Below, piece by piece: positions 26,956 through 36,077 of a stretch of 64,000 nt of DNA. The DNA lies in the NCBI GenBank assembly GCA_965660945.1, contig CBFIBS010000003.1, positions 1 to 64,000 on the forward strand, in the 5' to 3' direction. The notes below the pieces were generated by a model. It made no database searches. It saw only the letters and a program-made list of their open reading frames with translations, and had not been told where the DNA came from. This DNA is from UBA7985 sp002711265 (GTDB lineage Bacteria > Pseudomonadota > Alphaproteobacteria > UBA7985). The position numbers were made by a program, and so were the translations under genes. Every line of letters begins with the position of its first letter. Within the stretch, counting starts at the first letter, position 1.

Positions 26956-27447
26956 TCAGAGCACCTGCGGGTTTCCGCGAGACACCACCACGTCAAAGCT
27001 GTCCACGCCGATTCCGTTGAACCGATAGCGCTGGTCACCAAGATTGATCACCTGATAGCAAAGCTGCATGCCCGTCGCCCAGGTCGGCCAGACCTTGCAC
27101 AGCGTGCCGCCGCTGAGGCTGTAGTACCCAGTCTCGGTCAGGTTGACCAAGAGCCCGCGCAGCTGACCGCCCGGGGCAAAGTAAGCCCAGTACTGGTCGT
27201 CGACCTGCTTGATGGTATTGCCGATCAGGAGCTGCTGGAGGTCGCCTTCGCTGAGGCGCTCACCCTGTCGGGTTGGCCGCACAGGCGGCACCAGCATGGT
27301 GACGGGAACCCCAGCCACACGGGCGTAGGGCTGCTCCTGTCCGGTGCCGGCATTGCCAGCGGCTGCAGAGCCAGGGTCACCCTGATCCGTTGCCTGACAG
27401 GCGGTGAGCGCGAGCGCACTAAGGCCCGCGAGCAATAACCGTTTCAT
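26956..27447 (-). CDS. Hypothetical lipoprotein
   Basis: The 163-residue product begins MKRLLLAGLSALALTACQ, a lipoprotein signal with lipobox LTAC (Cys at residue 17). A disordered Gly/Ala/Gln stretch follows, then a compact domain from about residue 50. It contains GNTIKQVDDQYWAYFAPGG and two further cysteines (GGTLCKVW, MQLCYQVINL), resembling lipocalin-like or DUF995-type small periplasmic domains; I cannot assign a family. The start at 27447 is set by the signal. Its stop is close to the porin terminator, so transcription from the two sides converges. Confidence 0.75.
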   Translation of the reverse strand: MKRLLLAGLSALALTACQATDQGDPGSAAAGNAGTGQEQPYARVAGVPVTMLVPPVRPTRQGERLSEGDLQQLLIGNTIKQVDDQYWAYFAPGGQLRGLLVNLTETGYYSLSGGTLCKVWPTWATGMQLCYQVINLGDQRYRFNGIGVDSFDVVVSRGNPQVL

Positions 27448-27524
27448 GCGCCCCCACTTGCCATTCCGGTGTGGCAGCAGTGAGACCGGCGTCTCTGACA
27501 AGGATCGGCGATTCAGGGTCAAAC

Positions 27525-29363
27525 TCAGGCCGCTTCGGCTGCTGCACGGGCCTTAGCATCGCGCTTGCGTTCGTGAATGTCGAGGAAGCGCTTGCGGATG
27601 CGCACGGCCTCGGGCGTGACTTCGACCAGTTCGTCGTCCTGGATGTAGGCCAGAGCCTTCTCCAGCGTCATATCGACCGGTGGGGTCAGCGATACTGCTT
27701 CATCGGTACCCGACGCGCGGACGTTGGTCAGCTTCTTACCCTTAAGCGGGTTGACGTCGAGGTCGCTGCCCTTGGCGTGCTCACCGATGATCAGGCCGTG
27801 GTAGACCGGCTGCTGCGGGTGGATGAACAGCGGACCGCGTTCCTCAAGGTTCCACAGTGCGAAGGCGACCGCCGAGCCTTTCTCCATGGAGATCAGCACG
27901 CCGTTGCGGCGACCCGGGATGGCGCCCTTGTGCGGGCCGTAGTGGCTGAAACGGCGGTTGAGAATGCCGGTGCCGTGGGTGTCGGTCAGGAACTCGCCAA
28001 GGTAGCCGATCAGCGCGCGTGAGGGCGCGATGAATGACAGGCGTTGCTTGCCGCCGCCAGAAGGACGCATGTCCTTGAGCTCGCCGCGGCGCATGCCGAT
28101 TTTCTCGACCACGGCGCCGGAGTAGTCGGCGTCGACATCGACCGTCACTTCTTCGAAAGGCTCCAGACGGTTGCCGTTGTCGTCGAACTGGTAGACCACG
28201 CGTGGCCGTGAAACGGAGAGCTCGAAGCCTTCGCGGCGCATGTTCTCGATCAGCACAGCCAGTTGCAACTCGCCCCGGCCTGCGACTTCAAAGGCATCCT
28301 TCCCGTCGGTCTCCCGGACCTGCAGCGCGACGTTGCCTTCGGCTTCTTTCTGCAGCCGATCCCAGATCAGTCGGCTGGTCACCTTGTCGCCAACCAGACC
28401 CGCGAGCGGGCTGTCGTTGACCGAGAAGGTCATGGACAGCGTCGGTGGGTCGATCGGCTGGGCGGCCAGCGCCTGGGTTACGTCCGGCGCGCAGAGGGTG
28501 TCGGCGACGGTGGCCTGGGTCAGCCCGGCGATGGCGACGATATCGCCGGCCTCAGCGCTGTCGATCGGCTGCCGTTCGAGGCCACGGAAGGCGAGGATTT
28601 TGGTGGCACGACCAGTTTCGAGCTGGCTGCCGTCGATGCCCAGCGCCTTAATCGCCATGTTCGGGGTCAGGCGACCGGACTGGATCCGACCGGTGAGAAT
28701 ACGGCCGAGGAAGGGGTTGGCCTCCAGGGTTGTCGCCAGCATGCGGAAGGGCTCATCAGCGCTGTCGACCTTCGGCGCCGGAACATGATCGACGATCAGG
28801 TCGAACAGCGGCGCCATATCGCTGCGCGCGTCGTCGAGCTCCTGTACGGCCCAGCCTTCCTTGGAGGAGGCATAGAGCACGGGGAACTCAAGCTGTTCTT
28901 CGGTGGCGTCGAGCGCGGCGAACAGGTCGAAGGTCTCGTCCAGAACCCAGTCCGGGCGGCCGTCGGGTTTGTCGACCTTGTTGATTAGCACGATCGGGCG
29001 GATGCCCAGGGCCAGCGCCTTGGTCAGCACGAACTTGGTCTGGGGCATCGGGCCTTCAGCGGCGTCGACCAGCAGCACCACACCGTCGACCATCGACAGG
29101 ATGCGCTCGACCTCACCACCGAAGTCGGCGTGCCCCGGGGTGTCGACGATGTTGATGCGGGCGTCCTGCCACTCGACCGAGGTGACTTTAGCGAGAATGG
29201 TGATGCCGCGCTCGCGCTCGATGTCGTTGGAGTCCATGGCGCGTTCGGCCACGCGCTCGTTTTCGCGGAACTGGCCGGACTGCTTCAGCAGGCAATCCAC
29301 CAGCGTGGTCTTACCGTGGTCAACGTGCGCGATGATCGCGATGTTGCGCAGGATCTTAGTCAT
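27525..29363 (-). CDS. typA: Ribosome-associated GTPase TypA/BipA
   Basis: The 612-residue translational GTPase acts on ribosome assembly and stress adaptation. G-motifs are intact: AHVDHGKTTLVD (G1), RGITI (G2), DTPGHADFGGE (G3) and NKVDKPDGRPDW (G4). EF-G-like domains II, III and V follow, then the BipA-specific C-terminal domain with GQLRGxxx-type RNGVLISMEKGSAVAFAL and YHGLIIGEHAKGSDLDVNP. It is leftward and followed after 77 bases by the lipoprotein gene. Confidence 0.97.
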   Translation of the reverse strand: MTKILRNIAIIAHVDHGKTTLVDCLLKQSGQFRENERVAERAMDSNDIERERGITILAKVTSVEWQDARINIVDTPGHADFGGEVERILSMVDGVVLLVDAAEGPMPQTKFVLTKALALGIRPIVLINKVDKPDGRPDWVLDETFDLFAALDATEEQLEFPVLYASSKEGWAVQELDDARSDMAPLFDLIVDHVPAPKVDSADEPFRMLATTLEANPFLGRILTGRIQSGRLTPNMAIKALGIDGSQLETGRATKILAFRGLERQPIDSAEAGDIVAIAGLTQATVADTLCAPDVTQALAAQPIDPPTLSMTFSVNDSPLAGLVGDKVTSRLIWDRLQKEAEGNVALQVRETDGKDAFEVAGRGELQLAVLIENMRREGFELSVSRPRVVYQFDDNGNRLEPFEEVTVDVDADYSGAVVEKIGMRRGELKDMRPSGGGKQRLSFIAPSRALIGYLGEFLTDTHGTGILNRRFSHYGPHKGAIPGRRNGVLISMEKGSAVAFALWNLEERGPLFIHPQQPVYHGLIIGEHAKGSDLDVNPLKGKKLTNVRASGTDEAVSLTPPVDMTLEKALAYIQDDELVEVTPEAVRIRKRFLDIHERKRDAKARAAAEAA

Positions 29364-29650
29364 CAGGGCGTGCCTTTATCTCTGCGCCCCGGGGTGGGTG
29401 GGGACCCTCGGGTGGGTGGGAAGAGGTCTCTGGCCGACTGCGGGCAGGAAAAAAATCCAGATAGTGTCGATGTGGGGTAGCAGGAGTTCAGAAAAGCCGA
29501 GACCGGGGCGCGTGTTGCGCTGGGTTTTGACGCCTTGCAAAGCGGCGGTCAACGCCCTGAAACGCAAGGCTTATGCTCGATAGCGCAGGGGTGGCTTCTG
29601 ACCCTTTGTCAGATCGGTCCTCGGGCCGCTCTGGCCACGTGGAGCCGGGC

Positions 29651-30076
29651 TCAGAACGAACGCAGCCGAAGCCGGGCACGCTCACGCAGCGGTTCGAAAT
29701 GGCGCAACACTTCGGCCAGCGTTTCGCTGCGCATGACCCGCTTTGGCCCCTGATAGACGACGAATTCACGTCCTTTGCCATTGGCTGCAATCTGCTTGGC
29801 GACCACGAAGTCCGGGTTCTCATAGGCTGAACGGTAGACCGAGAACAGCGCCTGTCCGGGCAGGCTGTCGATGGCGTAATCGCGCCAGTGGCCCGCTGCG
29901 ACCTGCTCGGAATAGAGTGAAAGTAGCGTGCTCAGTTCGCCGCGGTCGAAGGATACCGGCCGCCGCCGCTTGCTCCCCCGAGCGCGCAGGCCGTCCTTAA
30001 CAGCGTCGAGGTGTCCGGTCTTGAGGGCCTTTTGCTTGCCGTCCCGATAGTCCTGCAGCGATACTACGTCGTTCAT
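29651..30076 (-). CDS. DUF2794 family protein
   Basis: The 141-residue soluble protein carries the alphaproteobacterial DUF2794 pattern: an N-terminal basic disordered region, then VSFDRGELSTLLSLYSEQVAAGHWRDYAID in two overlapping conserved blocks, ALFSVYR, and a C-terminal TLAEVLRHFEPL. The function is unknown; the family is small and almost confined to Alphaproteobacteria. A 287-base gap with nothing recognisable separates it from typA, and it is divergent from the yfgM-like gene. Confidence 0.85.
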   Translation of the reverse strand: MNDVVSLQDYRDGKQKALKTGHLDAVKDGLRARGSKRRRPVSFDRGELSTLLSLYSEQVAAGHWRDYAIDSLPGQALFSVYRSAYENPDFVVAKQIAANGKGREFVVYQGPKRVMRSETLAEVLRHFEPLRERARLRLRSF

Positions 30077-30316
30077 GGGGCGGTTCGGGCCTCCTTCTGC
30101 GGTGCTTCATACCGGGCCATACACGCGGGCCGTAAGCCCTAATGCATCCGGGTTTTGCGTTGTTCAGCCTGCACAGCTTTGCAACCACGCTGCGCATGGC
30201 TGCGCTTGCTGTCGGCCGTTGAAATACGCTAAGACGAATCACGAAATGCGCCTAGCCATAAAATGTGGTGATAATTCCGTGCGCCGGGTCTTGCACCGGC
30301 GGCCAGGCGGGGGCAA

Positions 30317-31003
30317 ATGGCGCTCAGTCTGTCCGGTTCTGATACAGGGAAAAAGTCAGTGACTGATATTATTCGCGATATCGACGAGGAAATGCGCCGC
30401 GATGCCTTTCTTTCGCGCGTCCGCCGATACGCTTGGGTCTTCCTTCTCGTGGTTGTGGTGGTGCTGGTCATCGTTGCGGCTGGTTATTTTTGGCAGAACC
30501 GCCAGGCCTCGATGCGTTCGGCCCAGGCCAGTGAGCTCAGCAGTGCGCTGACACTGGCTGACACCGATGCCGAAGCTGCCCGGGCGCAGCTGGAGGCGCT
30601 GATCGCCGGCAGCAGCGGTGGTAATGCCATCGTTGCCGGTTTCGAGCTGGCTGAGATTGCGGCCCGTGCCGGGGATACGGAATCCGCCGCCGCCGCTTTG
30701 GAGGCGCTGGCAGAAGCCCGAGGCGGCGATGCCTACGCGCGCACTGCGTCTCTGTTCAGCGCCTACACCGAGCTGGATACCGCTGAGCCGGCGAGCCTGC
30801 TCGCGCGCCTCGATCCGCTGATCGCCGAAAACGCGTCCTTTACCGCGCTGGCCATGGAGCTCAAGGCACAGGTGCTGATCCGCGCGGGCGATCAAGCAGG
30901 TGCGCTGGCGTTGCTCGACCAGCTGCTGGCGCGCGACGGCCTGACCCGCGATGTTGCGGGCCGGGTGCAGGCGCTGCGCGACAGCCTCTCGGCCGGTGGC
31001 TGA
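30317..31003 (+). CDS. YfgM-like membrane-anchored TPR protein
   Basis: The 228-residue protein has a cytoplasmic N-terminus (DIIRDIDEEMRRDAFLSRVRRY), one membrane span (about residues 40-62) and Ala-rich TPR-like helices in the periplasm. It resembles the YfgM/TPR_21 family, an ancillary partner of SecYEG and periplasmic chaperones. Synteny supports this: yfgM-bamB-der occurs in the same order in enterobacteria and here. The start ATG follows GGCGGGGGC. Confidence 0.82.
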   Translation: MALSLSGSDTGKKSVTDIIRDIDEEMRRDAFLSRVRRYAWVFLLVVVVVLVIVAAGYFWQNRQASMRSAQASELSSALTLADTDAEAARAQLEALIAGSSGGNAIVAGFELAEIAARAGDTESAAAALEALAEARGGDAYARTASLFSAYTELDTAEPASLLARLDPLIAENASFTALAMELKAQVLIRAGDQAGALALLDQLLARDGLTRDVAGRVQALRDSLSAGG

Positions 31004-31208
31004 GCAGGGCTAGTCCTGGCGCCGGTCGCGCTCGCGGCCGATAAGGCTGTTTGAGAGGGCTGGCTGAGAAGGCTGGCCCGGCGGGCTTACAAAGCCGGAA
31101 TGGGCCCATGGTTCTGACGACGGGTCGGGGGCCTAACCACCGCCTTGATTTGCGCTATACTGCGACCGTGACGGGCGAAATACGATACTTAGAGAGGCGG
31201 GCTCAGGC

Positions 31209-32522
31209 ATGAAGGTTCTGATTTCCTCAGCATTGCTGGCACTGACCTCCCTGCTCATGGGGTGCGAAGTCCTGCGCGCCCTCAACGAAGAAGAGCCGAG
31301 GCTGCCGGGAACCCGCGTCGACCTGTTTAGTGACGAAGACGCCTCTGTGCCACGCTCCGACGTGCCCATCGCCCTGCCGCCCGCCCAAAACCTCAGTCGC
31401 TGGGAACAGCCGGGTGCTATTGCCACTCATGCCGTTTACCACCTGTCGCTGGCTGATCGCCCTGAGCCGCGGTGGCGGACTTCTATCGGGCGGGGAAACG
31501 GCCGGTCCTACCGCATTACCTCCGCCCCGATTGTGGTCGATGGTGTGGTCTTTACCATGGACAGCCAGCTGCAGGTTTCCGCTGTGCGCCTCAGCGACGG
31601 CCGCGTTGGCTGGCGACAGTCGCTCATGCCGGCTTCTGAGCGCGAGGGCATTTTCGGCGGCGGTCTGGCCTATGGTGACAACATCCTGCTCGCCGGGACG
31701 GGATCGGGCCGTCTGATCGGCCTCAAGCCCTCCAACGGTGATGTTGTCTGGCAGCGTCGGCTGCCTGCGCCCTTGCACGGTGGACCCGCGGTCGACGATG
31801 GCCGGGTCTTTGCCGCAACCATCGATAACACGGTCGCTGCCTACGACCTCGCTTCGGGTCAGAAGCTCTGGGAGCACGAAGGTCGTGAGGGCCTGACCAC
31901 CGTTCTCGGGTCGACCGCGCCGGCCGTTGCTGGCGGTGTGGTCTATGCTGCCTATTCGAGCGGTGAGATTTTCGCGCTGGCGGCTGACACCGGCCGTGTG
32001 CTGTGGACCGACACCGTGGCCGGCCTGACCGCGACGGCGCGGCAGGCGCTTTACCTCGACGATATCGGCGGCTCGCCCGTGGTTGACCGCGATCGGCTGA
32101 TTGTTGTTGGCGGCTCCGACCGGACGGTGTCCTTCGACATCAACCGCGGCATTCAGGTTTGGGAACTGCCCTTTGGTGGCACCCAAATGGCCTGGCCGTC
32201 GGTGCAGCACTACTTTATGGCGACCGACACTGGGCGGTTGATTGCCGTCGACCGCGATACCGGCGGGGTTGCCTGGGCGCGGTCGCTGCCCAAGTACGCC
32301 GATGCGGTGCGTCTGGACCGGGTCGAGTGGTTCGGGCCGGTGCTGGCTGCCAACCGGCTGGTGCTGGTATCGAGCACCGGCAATATCATCACGATCTCCC
32401 CCACGACCGGGAGGTTGCTCGGGCGGGTGGTCGGCCGCGAGGGTTTCGTGGCGCCTCCGGTGATTGTTGATAACACCATGTTGCTGGTTACCGAGAACGG
32501 CGATCTGGTGGCCTACCGCTGA
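31209..32522 (+). CDS. bamB: Outer-membrane assembly lipoprotein BamB-like (PQQ-type beta-propeller)
   Basis: The 437-residue protein begins with a lipoprotein signal and lipobox (SLLMGC, Cys at residue 19). It then has repeated PQQ-like blades, visible as LSDGRVGWRQ, SNGDVVWQRRLP, ASGQKLWEHEG, DTGRVLWTDT, RGIQVWELPFG and DTGGVAWARSLP, consistent with an eight-blade propeller. BamB supports BamA in folding beta-barrels at the outer membrane. It sits between the YfgM-like gene and der. The region between lipobox and first blade (about 80 residues) is longer than in E. coli BamB. Confidence 0.9.
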   Translation: MKVLISSALLALTSLLMGCEVLRALNEEEPRLPGTRVDLFSDEDASVPRSDVPIALPPAQNLSRWEQPGAIATHAVYHLSLADRPEPRWRTSIGRGNGRSYRITSAPIVVDGVVFTMDSQLQVSAVRLSDGRVGWRQSLMPASEREGIFGGGLAYGDNILLAGTGSGRLIGLKPSNGDVVWQRRLPAPLHGGPAVDDGRVFAATIDNTVAAYDLASGQKLWEHEGREGLTTVLGSTAPAVAGGVVYAAYSSGEIFALAADTGRVLWTDTVAGLTATARQALYLDDIGGSPVVDRDRLIVVGGSDRTVSFDINRGIQVWELPFGGTQMAWPSVQHYFMATDTGRLIAVDRDTGGVAWARSLPKYADAVRLDRVEWFGPVLAANRLVLVSSTGNIITISPTTGRLLGRVVGREGFVAPPVIVDNTMLLVTENGDLVAYR

Positions 32523-32605
32523 TCGGCTGGGGCGTTCCTGCCCTGCTTTGGCGCTTTGGCGCGCAGGCGTGGTATTTCCCGCCGCTTGAGGTACAAGACC
32601 TGACC

Positions 32606-34012
32606 ATGTTTACCGTAGCCCTCATCGGCCGACCCAATGTCGGCAAGTCGACCCTGTTCAACAAGCTGATCGGTCGCAAGCGTGCCATCGTCCACGATGA
32701 GCCGGGGGTGACCCGCGACTGGCGTGAGGGCGAGGTGAAGATCGGCGGTACGTCGTTCCGCGTCCTCGACACGGCCGGCTTGGAAGAGGCCTTCGACGAC
32801 AGCCTTGCCGCACGCATGCGGCAGCAGACCGAGCAGGCGCTTGAGCAGGCTGATCTGGCGCTGTTCATGATCGATGCCCGGGTCGGTATTACCCCGACCG
32901 ACGAGCACTTCTCCAAGTGGCTGCGGACAGCGGGGATCGAGACCTGGGTGATCGCCAACAAGTGTGAGGGCCGGGCTGGGAATGCTGGTATTCTGGATGC
33001 CTATAGCCTCGGGCACGGTGACGTGCTGCCGCTGTCCGCCGAGCACGGGGATGGTCTGGGCGGGCTGTACTCGGACCTGGTGCAGCGCATCGCCGAGGAG
33101 CCTGAGGGCGATGAGCCCGATGATGACGGCCTCAATCTCGCCGCTGCGGCTGAGGCGGAGGAAGCCCAAGACGGGCGATCCTACGAGATCCGGCCCCACC
33201 GCCCTTTGCATCTGGTGGTCGCCGGGCGGCCGAATGTCGGCAAGTCGACGCTGATCAACCGCCTGCTGGGGCAGGATCGCCTGCTGACCGGCCCCGAGGC
33301 AGGGATCACGCGCGACGCGATTGTCGTCGACCTGCGGTGGCAGGACCGGGCGATCCGACTGTGGGATACAGCGGGATTGCGCCGCAAGGCGAACGTCCGC
33401 GACAAGCTCGAGACCATGTCGAACCAGGATACGCTGCGCGCCATCCGTTTTGCCGAGGTCGTGTTGCTGTTGCTGGATTCCGACGGGGTGCTGGACCGGC
33501 AGGATCTGACCATCGCACGGCAGGTGCTGGACGAGGGCCGCGCGCTGATCATCGGGGTGAACAAGTGGGACCAGGTCGAGGACCCTAAGGCGGTCATGGG
33601 TCGGCTGGGTGACCGGCTGCAAACGTCTCTGGCGCAGGCCAAGGGCGTGATCACCATGCCGCTGTCGGGGCAGGAGGGCTATAACCTCGACCGGGTGCTG
33701 GAGACGGCTTTCGAGGCGCGCAAGACCTGGTCAACGCGGCTGTCGACCTCGCTGTTGAACAAGTGGTTGAGCTATCACACCGAACGCCATCCGCCGCCGT
33801 TGGTCGCCGGACGCCGGATCAAACTGCGCTACGCGACGCAGGTGAAGTCACGGCCGCCGACTTTTGCGATTTTCGGTTCGCGGATTTCTGAACTGCCGGG
33901 GTCGTACCAGGGCTATCTGATCAATGCGTTGCGGGAGGACTTTGACCTGTGGGGGACGCCGATCCGGCTGCTGCTGCGGGCGGGTCAGAACCCGTACTCT
34001 TCGAAGGATTGA
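32606..34012 (+). CDS. der: Double-GTPase ribosome assembly factor Der (EngA)
   Basis: The 468-residue protein has two Era-type G domains in tandem, each with its own P-loop (GRPNVGKSTLFNKL at about residue 8 and GRPNVGKSTLINRL at about residue 210), DTAGL and NK(C/W) motifs, and a C-terminal KH-like domain (KLRYATQVKSRPPTFAIF). Der is required for 50S subunit maturation. The acidic linker (GDEPDDDGLNLAAAAEAEEA) between the domains is typical. Confidence 0.97.
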   Translation: MFTVALIGRPNVGKSTLFNKLIGRKRAIVHDEPGVTRDWREGEVKIGGTSFRVLDTAGLEEAFDDSLAARMRQQTEQALEQADLALFMIDARVGITPTDEHFSKWLRTAGIETWVIANKCEGRAGNAGILDAYSLGHGDVLPLSAEHGDGLGGLYSDLVQRIAEEPEGDEPDDDGLNLAAAAEAEEAQDGRSYEIRPHRPLHLVVAGRPNVGKSTLINRLLGQDRLLTGPEAGITRDAIVVDLRWQDRAIRLWDTAGLRRKANVRDKLETMSNQDTLRAIRFAEVVLLLLDSDGVLDRQDLTIARQVLDEGRALIIGVNKWDQVEDPKAVMGRLGDRLQTSLAQAKGVITMPLSGQEGYNLDRVLETAFEARKTWSTRLSTSLLNKWLSYHTERHPPPLVAGRRIKLRYATQVKSRPPTFAIFGSRISELPGSYQGYLINALREDFDLWGTPIRLLLRAGQNPYSSKD

Positions 34013-34317
34013 TGGGCGGGCCGAGCGGAGCGAGGCCTGCGCGACGCTTGGCCCCGCCGCGCGAAGCGCGGTCGGGGACAAGTCGGCGCAATAAGCGTTA
34101 CCTCACACGCAACACGCTAAGCAATAAGCGCAGAGTAAAGGTTGCGGGCTCGATTTGACGCCGCTTCGCGGCTTACAAATCTCCCCCGCGCAAATTTGCG
34201 GACAGGCCGTGCTGCGCCCGGCCTGGCGTCTTTGCTCTGAAGGTGCGCGTGGGAGGGCCGAAGGCCGCGAAGCGGCCAAGGCCCGAGCGCGCCACCAACC
34301 GCTGCCTGGCCATCGCC
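34013..34317. other. Intergenic region rich in short GAA-loop palindromes
   Basis: These 305 bases hold no gene. They contain stem-GAA-stem palindromes at 34057-34071 (CCGCGC-GAA-GCGCGG) and 34263-34277 (GGCCGC-GAA-GCGGCC), the 41-bp dispersed repeat at 34141-34181 and a GCAAATTTGC palindrome at 34190-34199. The layout resembles a cluster of REP-like elements between convergent genes. Confidence 0.55.
34141..34181 (+). repeat. 41-bp dispersed repeat, copy 1
   Basis: This 41-base stretch is the exact reverse complement of 49769-49809. Its interior is palindromic (GATTTG...GCCGC-TTC-GCGGC...CAAATC). Both copies lie between genes, suggesting a REP-like mobile or structural element. Confidence 0.85.
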
Positions 34318-35100
34318 TCAGCCGGGCAGGTAGTGCCCGTTATCCAGTCGGGTCCAGTTGTCTTCGTCGCCGGCCATTGGCTCCCAGCCTTCGATCTCCG
34401 CTCGCACCCGTGCACCGCTGACATCGCAGTCCGCGCGCGCCAGCTGCACGAACGTGCCGGTAATCGCCGATGCTTCCGGCAGTCGTTCCGGGTTTTCACC
34501 CGGGAAGGCGGCGGCCCGCATCTCGGTTCTGATCCGGCCCGGGTCGAGGATGTTGGCGCGGATCGGGGTGCCTTTGACCTCCATGGCGTAGCTCTGCAGC
34601 AGAAACTCCATCGCCGCCTTTGCCGTGCCATAGGGCGCCCAGTAGGGACGCGGGCCGATGGCCGCGCCGCTGGTGACCGCCACAATCCGCCCGGCATCCG
34701 AGGCCCGCAGCAGGTCGTGGAACGCGTAGAGCTGGTACTGCAAGGCGTTGAAGTTGGTCGCCATCACCCGGTCAAACTCCGCTGGCTCCATCTGCGAGAC
34801 TGGCATCAGCGTGCCGAGCATCCCGGCGTTGGAGACCAGCACATCAAGCCGTCCGTAACGCTCATGAACGATGTTCGACAGCTCGATCGCCGGGTCGGGG
34901 CGCGAGACGTCGAAGGGCACCAGCACCGCGCGATCATAGCCCTGCGACCGCAGCGCATCGTCGAGCGCCTCAAGGTCATCGTTCGACCGCGCCGCCACCA
35001 GAATATCCGCGCCCTCGGCAGCAAAGCGCAGGGCGACAGCGCGCCCGATCCCCCGCGTCGCGCCCGTGATCAGCGCGAGACGTCCTTCAAGCAGGCCCAT
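34318..35100 (-). CDS. Short-chain dehydrogenase/reductase
   Basis: The 260-residue oxidoreductase has the SDR cofactor motif GATRGIGRAVA near residue 12, LVSNAG near residue 88 and the catalytic YGTAK motif preceded by a catalytic Ser (VTSGAA). The substrate is unknown. The C-terminal 40 residues after the Rossmann core are Trp/Asp-rich (EIEGWEPMAGDEDNWTRLDN). It starts 20 bases after the cvpA stop and is probably the last gene of the leftward cluster. Confidence 0.9.
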   Translation of the reverse strand: MGLLEGRLALITGATRGIGRAVALRFAAEGADILVAARSNDDLEALDDALRSQGYDRAVLVPFDVSRPDPAIELSNIVHERYGRLDVLVSNAGMLGTLMPVSQMEPAEFDRVMATNFNALQYQLYAFHDLLRASDAGRIVAVTSGAAIGPRPYWAPYGTAKAAMEFLLQSYAMEVKGTPIRANILDPGRIRTEMRAAAFPGENPERLPEASAITGTFVQLARADCDVSGARVRAEIEGWEPMAGDEDNWTRLDNGHYLPG

Positions 35101-35120
35101 GGTCAGTTTTCGCTTTCGCT

Positions 35121-35774
35121 TCAGTTTTCATTCGATGAGATCAGCCCGGCGATGGGGTCGTCGTCCGCGCTGGTGAGGACGGGCGCAGCCGCCTGAATCT
35201 CGTCCTCATCGGCGCCGTGCCCCAGAACCGGGTTGGCTTCGCGCATGGCGTCCCAGGCGTCAAGGATCAGCAGCTGGGTCTCGTCGCTCTGCAGAAAGGG
35301 TGCCTGCTCGGCCAGTTCCAGCATGGTGATCGAAGCCGTATGGACGTAGGGCAGCAGCCGCGTCTGTTGCACGGTCGGGTCTTCGGCCTTGATCTGAAAG
35401 GTCAGCACCGCGCCGATCCACGCCAGCCCTGCGATCGCCCAGCCGAGCACGAAGCCAAAGGCGAGTCCGACCAGATGATCAAGGAAGCGGATCGATCTGG
35501 CCCGCACCAGCCGGAACAGCGGGATGGTCAGGATCGCCGCGACAACAAAGGTTCCGACGAACACCAGCCCCCCGGCCATGGCCCGGGCGATGGTCTCGCT
35601 GTCGACCCAGCCGCTGGTGAAGCTGTCGAACACGAAGCCGCTGAAGTTCAGGGCGACGTAGAGCGCAACCGCAAAGCAGGCCACCAGCATCAGCTGCCGG
35701 ATGAAACCCCACATCAGCGAGTACAGGCTCGTCACTGCGATGACGAAAATGATGGCAATATCAACCCAGTTCAT
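35121..35774 (-). CDS. cvpA: CvpA family inner-membrane protein
   Basis: The 217-residue protein starts MNWVDIAIIFVIAVTSLYSL and shows four membrane spans within about 160 residues, with the conserved LMWGFIRQL and RFLDHLVGLAFGFVLG segments of CvpA (colicin V production). The C-terminal tail is acidic and soluble. CvpA affects envelope stress and solute tolerance, and is often next to radA and alr. The ATG at 35774 follows GGGAAG on the minus strand; a longer reading frame upstream lacks support. Confidence 0.9.
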   Translation of the reverse strand: MNWVDIAIIFVIAVTSLYSLMWGFIRQLMLVACFAVALYVALNFSGFVFDSFTSGWVDSETIARAMAGGLVFVGTFVVAAILTIPLFRLVRARSIRFLDHLVGLAFGFVLGWAIAGLAWIGAVLTFQIKAEDPTVQQTRLLPYVHTASITMLELAEQAPFLQSDETQLLILDAWDAMREANPVLGHGADEDEIQAAAPVLTSADDDPIAGLISSNEN

Positions 35775-36077
35775 GCGTCTTCCCGGTCCTTCGCTTGATC
35801 CAGGGTCCCAACCTCCGTCCCAGCCCCGGCAGAAGCCTCCGCTTCTCCACTGTTCCGGCCGATCGGGGCGTATAACGAATTTGTTGTAACTCAGATCAGG
35901 CCTTTGAGGAAATGACCTTATCGTCTCCAGCCGTGCAAATTTGCTGCGCCTCACTCGAAAGTGCGGCGCCTCTGCCGAAACCGCAGCCTGCCTGATCTGA
36001 GCCCGCTTCGCGGCTCGACCAAGGCCCGCGCGGCTGCCGTTTCATCGGGTGTTCCAGCGGGTTTTCAAGCGGGCGTT
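35775..36077. other. cvpA-radA intergenic region
   Basis: These 303 bases between leftward radA and cvpA contain no gene. They hold a GCAAATTTGC palindrome (35935-35944) and a stem-TTC-stem hairpin GAGCC-c-GC-TTC-GC-GGCTC (35999-36016), both echoing motifs in 34013-34317. A cvpA promoter is likely inside but not assigned. Confidence 0.45.
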
